From NCBI GenBank assembly GCA_016930835.1, contig JAFGGA010000204.1:1-64000 (forward strand): a stretch of DNA of 64,000 bases, read 5' to 3'. Source of the DNA: Deltaproteobacteria bacterium. Lineage in GTDB: Bacteria > Desulfobacterota > DSM-4660 > Desulfatiglandales > HGW-15. Below are positions 51,701 through 58,213 of the stretch, one piece after another. The position numbers were made by a program, and so were the translations under genes. The notes under the pieces were generated by a model. The model ran no database searches and was not told where the DNA came from. It was given only the letters and a program-made list of their open reading frames with translations. Positions within the stretch are counted from its first letter, which is position 1. Each line of letters begins with the position of its first letter.

Positions 51701-52039
51701 CTGGATGAAGCCATATCTTGGTTTGAACGTGCCCTCCAGATCGATCCGAATTACTTTGAGGCCGTGGAAAACATGAGTAAATGCTTGGAAGAGAGAGGTG
51801 ATTTCAAGAGTGCCACGGAATGGTACAGGCGTGCGCTGGTGTTGAGACCTGATGAGATATACATATTAAATGCACTCGGGAACACCTTAGTGCAGACAGA
51901 GAACATACTTGAGGCAAAGGAAGTTTACGAACGATCACTCCAGTTGGATGATCAGCAGGATCATATCCAGGTTATTCTCAGAGAAATTGCTCAACTGGAG
52001 GGATCTTTTAAACAAGGCTGGCAGGCCAATTGCACCTAA
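48710..52039 (+). CDS. Four-part protein: polysaccharide deacetylase-like - GT4 - GT2 - TPR
   Basis: 1109 residues; ribosome-binding site CGGAGGA precedes ATG 48710. Residues 1-~235 resemble a polysaccharide-deacetylase fold (IIRIDDYPHGD, CEVAMHGFSHGW, KFIPPFNAYTQDLLDIL). Residues ~266-290 are translated from an interspersed intergenic repeat and form a linker. Residues ~322-640 are a GT4 domain (PLVPGGVDTSLFRPG, HASHFEGLPLPPLEAMASRC). Residues ~695-905 are a GT2 domain (VSAIVSTYNSEKYIKGCL, ITNANTDDRHRKDAFERM, SGDYEFWLRIS). TPRs fill ~945-1090 (PMNNLGVMAFQENSLDEAIS). The repeat-derived linker suggests fusion of two once-separate genes. It probably trims and extends the same glycan. Confidence 0.88.
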   Translation: MIIRIDDYPHGDLMNYNRLLADPNYDHREHVYHFLQAFEKTGVPYVLGVSPGLIDLESDLFFLQTLRHCEVAMHGFSHGWSEFADTWHKITETWPKGGEFAFDSKETIRDKIKRGLDILGEFRIQKFIPPFNAYTQDLLDILNELGFKMIMGGRQTIQFHMDKLDHGDLILDICVPPLCNDSDKILPHLEPAIRGRKTILLHWIYEPPANVTHWTRIAETVKQHKNHELSFLEERNHQYQDGVRLNNGFNPGSKNLDLGKTVSVHPVSPTKAGLQTTLENQDSGIHRNDAIQVTSLDPGPASTSLHAFHPYQGSRDSLRSLPIAMVTETMNYISGGVRCIAEVLNGLVSRGYQAQCHVTLPDLGCSWLETRFPILPARALDQFHGILISPYSPTSEMVARSKAKGKFYWVHSYEPKFPEITGRPDSWRTMSENSYRLEELQYIATSSYVRMILELIYKRKPLSPLVPGGVDTSLFRPGPKGNHPLRVMFLSRENTFRGTSDIIEGLRMAHDQGYTFDLRIMGQALDIKGLPHTLIPALPQKEFAALLGTADIFIHASHFEGLPLPPLEAMASRCAVISTYIGASDYLLHQYNALVVPPKRPDKIAQALIKLAIDPNLRERLGNNGYDTVLNGYTWDHTIDHLEEALEEGMNRLGYPSNVKGSDNHQRLIHPPVQTGQEMNEKSTRSVSKGPDDMPPLVSAIVSTYNSEKYIKGCLEDLEAQTIARRLEIIVVDSASQQNERAIVKEFQRKYDNIVYIRTDKRESVYEAWNRGIKASRGIYITNANTDDRHRKDAFERMADVLDTRTDIALVYADVIITKHENETFERCTPFDVYYWLDWDRRFLLEKGSFIGPQPMWRRTLHDEYGYFDGSLKTSGDYEFWLRISQTNDFLRIPILLGLYLESPDSIEHRHKAEKEGENIMILEMYQKADKAGDIIRRAYSDDVNHLMDVHNAKAEELYSKGNVIAARIIFKQILNKNPALAAPMNNLGVMAFQENSLDEAISWFERALQIDPNYFEAVENMSKCLEERGDFKSATEWYRRALVLRPDEIYILNALGNTLVQTENILEAKEVYERSLQLDDQQDHIQVILREIAQLEGSFKQGWQANCT
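49507..49580. repeat. Intergenic-type repeat embedded in coding sequence
   Basis: Contains CACGAAGGCCGGGCTCCAGA and then GATTCCGGCATTCACCGGAA. It aligns along its length with the non-coding repeat at 57331-57415 and is read in frame as a linker between two enzyme domains. Confidence 0.8.
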
Positions 52040-52105
52040 ATGATAGCAATGACACGGCCCAAGCGGCCCCTTTACCATGGCCCCGGCCGGAGCACCCTGA
52101 AATAT

Positions 52106-52133
52106 TTAAGTTTTGAGCAACATCTTCCGATGA
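52106..52133 (+). promoter_or_regulatory. Sigma-28 (FliA) promoter of fliD
   Basis: -35 TTAAGTTT (52106-52113), a 12-base spacer and -10 TCCGATGA (52126-52133). The architecture is the same as the fliC promoter, including the CGATGA core. The predicted start is near 52141, about 54 bases before the fliD ATG. Confidence 0.68.
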
Positions 52134-52194
52134 TTATTAATGAACCAGGAAGGTTTTTCCCTGTTTTTTTAATATCAAATACTTAGGAGTTTAT

Positions 52195-55100
52195 ATGGGT
52201 TTAAGCACCAATCTCATCAGCGGCCTTTCAAGCGGATTTGACTGGAGGTCCGTCATCGACCAGTTGATCGCCATTGAACACCGTCGCGTGGACCTCGTGG
52301 AGGAGGAGCAGACCCAATACAAAGAAAAACTGGAGATCCTGCAGACCATCAACAGCAAACTCCTGACCCTAAAATCCGAGTCAACCAAAATGGCTGATTT
52401 TGATACGTTTAAGGTCTTTACATCGAGCCTCAGCACCAACTCTTCCAGCTACAGCGCCTCGGACTTCCTCTCCGTCACCACCAACACGGATGCCACGCCG
52501 GGCTCCCATACCATTACCATGAACGCCAATTCAAGCGTCGCCCAGGCCCGACAAATATCTTCCAAGAGCTTTTCCGGGTATGATACGGACCTTGACCTCG
52601 CTGGAGAATTTATCATCAACGGCAGGGCCGTCGCCGTGGAAGATGGCGATTCCCTGCAAGATATCAAAAACAAGATCAACAATCTGAATACCGGAACCGA
52701 TGCGACGGGCGTCACGGCTTCCATCCTGACGGCGTCTTCAAGCAACTACCGTTTGATATTGACAAGCGATAATACAGGCAAAGACGCCTTTACGATTTTT
52801 GACGCCAGCAGCGACGGCGTGAATATCCTTTCAAGCGGCTTGGGATTTACGGATGGCACCACGTCCATTAAAAATTATATCAGCAACGGGGTCCAGTCCG
52901 AGTCCTTTGCCAGCAGTTCATCCACGGTACAATCCATAATGGGGTTAAATACCGCACAAAACGGATCAGTCACCATCGGATCGTTTGCCGTCACCATAGA
53001 CCTTGCGGACTCCCTTACAGATATTGCCGCTGACATCAATACAGCGGCCAATGCGGCCGGTTCCAATGTCAGCGCATCCGTGGTATCGACCACGGAGGAC
53101 AATGTAACCACCTATAGGCTGAAAATAGAAAACACCACCAATTTTACGGACGCCAACAATGTGCTCCAGACCTTGGGGATACTCGATGGCGACCAGGGTA
53201 GTGTTGAAGAAGTGCACGTCAGTGACACGGCCAATACATTGGTGGCGGGTGGTGGTCCTATCGTTGAAGGAACTCGATTTAATGAGATTGATACGACCGG
53301 CAGCCCCGGGAATAATGTGGGGGTGGGTGATACGATTACCATTATGGGCATCGATCATGATGGAAACACAGTATCGGGGACCTTTGACCCGGCCGATATG
53401 CAAACGGCCACGGTAGGTGACTTGCTTGATGAGATCGAAAGTGTCTTCGGGCTTTCCGCCGGAAGCGCCACCATTGATGCAAACGGCAGGATCCAAATTC
53501 AAGATGATTCATCGGGCGACAGCCAACTCAGCATTCAACTGATAGCCAATAACGAAGAGGGGGGTACACTCAATCTTGGGACCCTCAGTGCCACAAATGA
53601 AGGCTATACCATGCAGGTTCGCTCAGGTCAGGACGCGAGTGTCATCATCGACGGCATGGCGATCACCAGTTCATCCAATATTATTGATGATGTCATAGCA
53701 GGGGTGAGCTTGAACCTCCTGACGGTGGAATCAGGATCCACGGTGAATCTGACCGTTTCAAGGGATTTTGATACCATCAAGGCATCCGTGCAAAACCTTT
53801 TGGATGCCTATAACGACATCATCGCGGATATCAACGAACAATTCGCTTATGATGAAGAGACGGAGACTGCGGGCCTTCTTCAGGGGGACGGCACGCTCAG
53901 TTCCATTAAATTCGATATCACCAATATCGCCATCAGCGCCATCAGTGATATTTCAACCTCCATGAATGCCTTTTCACTTATCGGAATCAACACCCTCATC
54001 GATTATTCCGACCATTCAAATGACGGGAAACTGACGATTGATGACGATGACTTTATGGATGCCCTGCGAAATAATTTTAATGATTTTGCGAGGGTTTTTA
54101 TTGCAGAAGGGTCCACCACTGACGGTGATGTGGAATATATCAGTCACACGAATGATACGGTGGCCGGCGAATATGATATAGAGATCACAACAGCGGCCTC
54201 CCAGGCGACCGTGACGGGCTCCTCAACCCTGACCACCGGTATCGGGGCCGCAAATATCGAAGTCTTATCCATCGTTCAAGGCGACCGCGTCGGTTCTGTT
54301 ATTCTGAACGGTGCATCCGGTGAAAACGGCAGTTCTATCGATAATATCGTTAATGCCATCAATTCGGAACTGGACGCCAAATACACACAGACCCTGATGG
54401 GCAGTGTTAAAAATACCACCGATGCGAGCCAAACAACCGCTATTACCAGCAGCACCAAGTGGGATAGTGTGTATAGTGGTGGAACATTGGCAGGATTGGC
54501 TAGTGATGAGGTCATCACCTTTACCGGGCACAGGAATAATGGAACGGAAGTCACGGGAAGCTATACCATCTCAGATGTTTCATCGGATACGGTTCAAGGT
54601 CTCTTGTCCGCAATTGAGGCCTCATTTGACTATGAGGTTACCGCCGCTATCAATTCAAATGGTTATCTCCAAGTCACCAGCAAGACCACGGGTAACAGTC
54701 AATTGGATATCACCGTGACAGGCCCGACCGATAAAAACCTTGACTTTGGAACCGTCACCACATCCAATCTCGTGGGGAGCGTGAGAAACACCACCGATGG
54801 AACCAACGCCATCCTTTCCACAACCACTTGGGATGGTATTCATGGCAGCACGGTCACAACCGGCGATGTGTTTCAGTTCGCGGGTTATACGAGCAGTGGT
54901 AATGACGTATACGGCAGTTTCACGGTTGACCTTGGCAATACATCTTATGATGATGTGGGGGATTTTCTCAGTGAGATTGAATCGGCCTTTAATGCGGCCG
55001 GCGGTAACGTGACAGCTTCCATATCCGATGGCCGGGTTATGCTGAGTGACGGCGCCACCAATAGCACCGTGGGTATGGATATCATCGAGCCCAGCGGTAA

Positions 55101-55707
55101 AGGGGTGAGTTTTGGAACCTTTAGCGGCGGTACAACCGGCCGTTACGCTGTTGATGTAACAGCGTCAAAAGACGGAAGTGATCAATTGGTCCTTACCCAT
55201 GATGAATATGGAAGCGGGCAGAGCTTCACCATACAGGTAAGTAATACCAATCTCGGCTTAACCGACAACCAGACCTATAGCGGCGTCGATGTTGCAGGCA
55301 CCATCAATGGTGAGGCCGCCACAGGCGCCGGCCAAGTACTGACTGGCAATGCTCCGGCAGAGGGTGAAACCACCAGTATCGAAGGTCTGGTTATCAAATA
55401 TACCGGGACTACGACAGGGTCTCAAGGTCAGGTCAAGATCACCATGGGTGTCGCGGAGTTGATGGATCGCACCCTTTTCAATATCACGGATCAATATGAA
55501 GGCTACCTGGCCTTCAAACTGGATTCCTATGAAGATAAGATCAGTGATTTTGACACCAAGATTGAAGAGATGGAGGCATTGCTGGATCAAAAAATGGAAT
55601 TAATGATCAACAATTTTGTATCCATGGAATTGGCCCTGTCCAAGATCCAGCAAATGAGCAATTGGTTGACCGGTCAGGTTCAAGCGGCCAATAGCGCTTG
55701 GGGATAA
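52195..55707 (+). CDS. fliD: Flagellar hook-associated protein 2 (filament cap), oversized
   Basis: 1170 residues, about twice the usual FliD length. The N-terminal family region is clear (LISGLSSGFDWRSVIDQLIAIE). The C-terminal coiled-coil region is complete (DSYEDKISDFDTKIEEMEAL, MELALSKIQQMSNWLTGQV). Between them lie three related segments at about residues 357-465, 745-857 and 873-980. They share the pattern VGDTITI.G.D..G..V.G.F, a DLLDEIESVF-type helix and a QLSIQL...LNFGT ending. These are probably extra surface domains of the cap. It has a sigma-28 promoter, and ribosome-binding site AGGAG lies seven bases before ATG 52195. fliS and flaG follow. Confidence 0.94.
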   Translation: MGLSTNLISGLSSGFDWRSVIDQLIAIEHRRVDLVEEEQTQYKEKLEILQTINSKLLTLKSESTKMADFDTFKVFTSSLSTNSSSYSASDFLSVTTNTDATPGSHTITMNANSSVAQARQISSKSFSGYDTDLDLAGEFIINGRAVAVEDGDSLQDIKNKINNLNTGTDATGVTASILTASSSNYRLILTSDNTGKDAFTIFDASSDGVNILSSGLGFTDGTTSIKNYISNGVQSESFASSSSTVQSIMGLNTAQNGSVTIGSFAVTIDLADSLTDIAADINTAANAAGSNVSASVVSTTEDNVTTYRLKIENTTNFTDANNVLQTLGILDGDQGSVEEVHVSDTANTLVAGGGPIVEGTRFNEIDTTGSPGNNVGVGDTITIMGIDHDGNTVSGTFDPADMQTATVGDLLDEIESVFGLSAGSATIDANGRIQIQDDSSGDSQLSIQLIANNEEGGTLNLGTLSATNEGYTMQVRSGQDASVIIDGMAITSSSNIIDDVIAGVSLNLLTVESGSTVNLTVSRDFDTIKASVQNLLDAYNDIIADINEQFAYDEETETAGLLQGDGTLSSIKFDITNIAISAISDISTSMNAFSLIGINTLIDYSDHSNDGKLTIDDDDFMDALRNNFNDFARVFIAEGSTTDGDVEYISHTNDTVAGEYDIEITTAASQATVTGSSTLTTGIGAANIEVLSIVQGDRVGSVILNGASGENGSSIDNIVNAINSELDAKYTQTLMGSVKNTTDASQTTAITSSTKWDSVYSGGTLAGLASDEVITFTGHRNNGTEVTGSYTISDVSSDTVQGLLSAIEASFDYEVTAAINSNGYLQVTSKTTGNSQLDITVTGPTDKNLDFGTVTTSNLVGSVRNTTDGTNAILSTTTWDGIHGSTVTTGDVFQFAGYTSSGNDVYGSFTVDLGNTSYDDVGDFLSEIESAFNAAGGNVTASISDGRVMLSDGATNSTVGMDIIEPSGKGVSFGTFSGGTTGRYAVDVTASKDGSDQLVLTHDEYGSGQSFTIQVSNTNLGLTDNQTYSGVDVAGTINGEAATGAGQVLTGNAPAEGETTSIEGLVIKYTGTTTGSQGQVKITMGVAELMDRTLFNITDQYEGYLAFKLDSYEDKISDFDTKIEEMEALLDQKMELMINNFVSMELALSKIQQMSNWLTGQVQAANSAWG

Positions 55708-55759
55708 ATAATCAGAGAGCCTTAAAACCTCATTTAAAATAAATGATGCCAATATAAGC

Positions 55760-55806
55760 GATTTAGATGACCTCATTCGTAAGGGTTCTAAATCTATCAT
55801 TACGAA
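55760..55806 (+). promoter_or_regulatory. Possible RNA pseudoknot in the fliS leader
   Basis: Two interleaved inverted repeats: GATTTAGA (55760-55767) with TCTAAATC (55787-55794), and TTCGTAA (55776-55782) with TTACGAA (55800-55806). The second arm ends seven bases before the AAGGAGG ribosome-binding site (55813-55819). The pairing order fits an H-type pseudoknot or two alternative hairpins. Confidence 0.45.
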
Positions 55807-55824
55807 ATTTTCAAGGAGGATCAA

Positions 55825-56265
55825 ATGATTTACGGAAAAAGATTTGCCAATTATGACCGAACAAGCGTGGAAACGGCCGGTAAGGTGGAACTTATTATTA
55901 TGTGTTATGATAAAGCCATACAATCTCTTGCTCAATCAAAGGCCCACTATCAAAGTCATGAGTATGAATTGAAGGCCCGTAGACTTCAAAAAGCACTGGA
56001 TATTATCAATGAATTGCAGGGGTGCCTGGACCTGGAGCAGGGAGGACAGATTGCCAGGAATCTAGACGCCATTTACACCTATACGACCCAAAGGTTACTT
56101 ATTGGAGATATTAAAGGGAATCTAGCCGCATTTGACGAAGTCATACATATATTGGGGGAATTGAAAGACGCATGGCAAGCCATCTCTTCGAAAAAGGAGA
56201 GCCAGTTCAGTGATATAGCGGTCACCGATTCACCCAGGATCGGCATGGCACAGGTCGCGGCCTGA
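55825..56265 (+). CDS. fliS: Flagellin export chaperone
   Basis: 146 residues. The N-terminus YGKRFANYDRTSVETAGKVELIIMCYDKAI matches FliS, including the tyrosine-containing Y-x3-Y region and the LI.M.YD.AI helix. ALDIINELQGCLDLEQGGQIARNLDAIYTY is the second conserved block. It binds the flagellin C-terminus in the cytoplasm and prevents premature assembly. It follows fliD by 117 bases, with a strong AAGGAGG ribosome-binding site. The last ~20 residues are variable. A 584-base gap with repeats follows. Confidence 0.95.
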   Translation: MIYGKRFANYDRTSVETAGKVELIIMCYDKAIQSLAQSKAHYQSHEYELKARRLQKALDIINELQGCLDLEQGGQIARNLDAIYTYTTQRLLIGDIKGNLAAFDEVIHILGELKDAWQAISSKKESQFSDIAVTDSPRIGMAQVAA

Positions 56266-56356
56266 TGACGATCCTCTTTCGCTTGGAAAGGAAACGATAC
56301 CATGCTTATCTGAAATACTCACCTGGTGGCTTTAAGACCTTAAAGCAATGGAGTGC

Positions 56357-56405
56357 TGGAGCATTGGAAGAAGCGTATCGTATATGCCATTGCCCCAACG
56401 CTCCA
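56357..56405. repeat. Inverted repeat in the fliS-flaG gap
   Basis: TGGAGCATTGG (56357-56367) pairs at 10 of 11 positions with CCAACGCTCCA (56395-56405). No gene is supported in bases 56266-56849. Confidence 0.55.
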
Positions 56406-56620
56406 ACCCTTTCATGATTACGACATCCCGGAGATGCCATGAACGGTTTGCCCTTCATCGTGTGTGCCGTAATCGGAATCATCCTCCAAATCACTTATCC
56501 GGGAACCCCATATTCCCTGTTCCAATCGTCTGAAAAAATATTTCAAGAATAAATTTCTGAATGCCGATGAAATAATTAGAGAAATCGTAACAAGTTGGAT
56601 CTGTTCAAAGCACAAACCTT

Positions 56621-56728
56621 GGATTCCGCGATCAAGTCGCGGAATGACGGGCAGAAAACAGAAATGACAAGTTACTGTTCTGTAACCGTGAACCATATTG
56701 GTCATTCCGCGACTTGATCGCGGAATCC
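56621..56728. repeat. Paired inverted GGATTCCGCG palindromes
   Basis: Copy 1 at 56621-56648 and its exact reverse complement at 56701-56728, 52 bases apart. They are the same element as at 39.58-39.74 kb. Confidence 0.88.
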
Positions 56729-56739
56729 ACGAATTTGAC

Positions 56740-56790
56740 CAGAATTTTTCAAAAATTTAAAGTCATACGAGAAATCCTTTTCCATGCCCA
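56740..56790. repeat. Left part of the composite interspersed repeat
   Basis: GAATTTTTCAAAAATTTAAA followed by GTCATACGAG matches the segment at 12.71 kb and abuts the palindrome pair. Confidence 0.45.
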
Positions 56791-56849
56791 ATAAGAAGGC
56801 AAAAAATATTTAATGATTGGCATGAAAAGTGAGAAGGAGGATTTGATAA

Positions 56850-57239
56850 ATGCTTGAAACAATAAAATCAGTAACATCGGAAGCCATAGAGCCATCTGTA
56901 TCTATTTTAGGATCGAACAGTGTACCCCTGGAAAAAGAGAAAAAGACCGTTTTCAATACCGAAAAGACCTTAATCCGGGAAAAAGATCATATCGGATCAA
57001 AAAAACAGGGGGATTCCGGCGCAAGGATCGAACATATTGCCCAGGCCATGGATAATTATGTCCAGTCCATTCGGCGGGACCTTAAAATCCAAGTCCATCA
57101 AAATACAGGCAAGCTGATTGTAAAAGTAATTTCAGAGAATGATGGCAAGGTCATCAGAGAGATTCCCCCGGAGGAACTTCTGGACTTGGCCGCCAAGGTA
57201 GAGGAGATGATGGGGGTTTTGTTCAATGAAAACGCCTGA
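56850..57239 (+). CDS. flaG: FlaG family protein
   Basis: 129 residues. The C-terminal half is the conserved FlaG domain: NYVQSIRRDLKIQVHQNTGK, LIVKVISENDGKVIREIPPEELLDLAAKVEEM. The N-terminal ~60 residues are variable and charged. FlaG influences filament length in several bacteria; the molecular role is not settled. Ribosome-binding site GAAGGAGGA lies upstream. Its position after fliC-fliD-fliS is typical. No sigma-28 box was convincing in the upstream gap. Confidence 0.93.
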   Translation: MLETIKSVTSEAIEPSVSILGSNSVPLEKEKKTVFNTEKTLIREKDHIGSKKQGDSGARIEHIAQAMDNYVQSIRRDLKIQVHQNTGKLIVKVISENDGKVIREIPPEELLDLAAKVEEMMGVLFNENA

Positions 57240-57260
57240 AAACAAATCATCTCAAGCATC

Positions 57261-57300
57261 GAACCCCCATTCCCTTGAAAGGGAGGGGTTGGGTTCATTA
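57261..57300. repeat. C-rich/G-rich interspersed repeat
   Basis: CCCCCATTCCCTTGAAAGGG and GAGGGGTTGGGTTC form a long imperfect hairpin without a T-run. It belongs to the family seen at 51 and 48557. Confidence 0.6.
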
Positions 57301-57330
57301 ATGTTGATTTGGCGGATTTGGTTGAGAAGT

Positions 57331-57415
57331 ACCGTCACCCCTGCAAAGGCCGGGGTCCGGGAAAATTGAAAAACCCTGGATTCCGGCGATTGTCGGAATG
57401 ACAATCAGGCGGTTC
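57331..57415. repeat. Interspersed repeat with GATTCCGG...CCGGAAT-type core
   Basis: Contains CACCCCTGCAAAGGCCGGGG and GGATTCCGGCGATTGTCGGA. It is the non-coding counterpart of the copy inside the 48.7 kb gene. Confidence 0.8.
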
Positions 57416-57535
57416 ACCCCTTTCTTCAAATGGCATAATTCAACGACATTGAGGGTCAGAGCGAAGGTGGTATGGCCGTAACAACAGAAACATTCAATTT
57501 AAACGATCTATTCGTATCCAGCAAGGGCGCTATCA

Positions 57536-58213
57536 TTGAAGATTCTTATTGTGGATGATGACAAAAAACTCTTATCCGTCCTCAAAACCATATTTATTGA
57601 AGAGGATCATGAAATCGTTACGTGCAGCGATGGATTAGATGCCATCAAAACATGCCGGAATCAGGTTTTTGATCTGATTATCACCGACCTCATGATGCCA
57701 GGCGCTAATGGCATGGAAGTCTTGAAAGAGGCCAAAAAGATCCACCCGGAAACCCTTGTTATTTTGATCACCGGCTACGCGTCCCTTGAGACCGCCGTTC
57801 AAGCCATTCGGGACGGCGCATATGACTATCTCACAAAGCCGTTCAAATTGGAAGAGATCAAGATTGTGGTCCGTAACGCGGAAGAAAAGATACTTTTGAT
57901 CCGTGAAAACCGAAGGCTGCTCCAGAAACTCCAAGAGGCCTATACGGAGCTCCATATGGTCAAAAAGGTTATGAGCACACAATCGGGTGAAGATCATACA
58001 AACAGCGACGAAGCAGCCGGAAACGGCGACAACCATGAACCGTTTATAGCCGGCAGTATGCTGCCGTTATATTACACAGAAAACCGAAAAGCCCTGGCGT
58101 CACCGGCCTTAACGGATCTGGAGCGTATCTCAACATTAAGGGAAAAAGGTCTCATATCGGAAGAGGAGTTCAACCTGTGCAAAACAAGGCTTTTCAAGAA
58201 TATCAGTCTTTAG
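57536..58213 (+). CDS. Response regulator with C-terminal SHOCT domain
   Basis: 225 residues. The receiver domain (1-~120) has acidic DDD near residue 7, phospho-acceptor Asp in LIITDLMMPG, Thr/Ser in ILITGYAS and Lys in LTKPFKLEEI. A helical linker follows, then a short SHOCT-type motif (DLERISTLREKGLISEEEFN) at the C-terminus. There is no DNA-binding domain, so it probably acts by protein contact or oligomerisation. The start is TTG 57536 with AAGGG seven bases upstream, since no ATG precedes the receiver core. It overlaps the following HD-GYP gene by 37 bases, suggesting a functional pair. Confidence 0.86.
   Translation: MKILIVDDDKKLLSVLKTIFIEEDHEIVTCSDGLDAIKTCRNQVFDLIITDLMMPGANGMEVLKEAKKIHPETLVILITGYASLETAVQAIRDGAYDYLTKPFKLEEIKIVVRNAEEKILLIRENRRLLQKLQEAYTELHMVKKVMSTQSGEDHTNSDEAAGNGDNHEPFIAGSMLPLYYTENRKALASPALTDLERISTLREKGLISEEEFNLCKTRLFKNISL

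Noticed and set aside
52966-53502. A 178-codon open frame on the - strand inside fliD
   Set aside because: Antisense shadow of a well-supported gene; low-complexity composition with no start signal.
57261-57300. Terminator after flaG
   Set aside because: The hairpin belongs to a C-rich repeat family and has no T-run.
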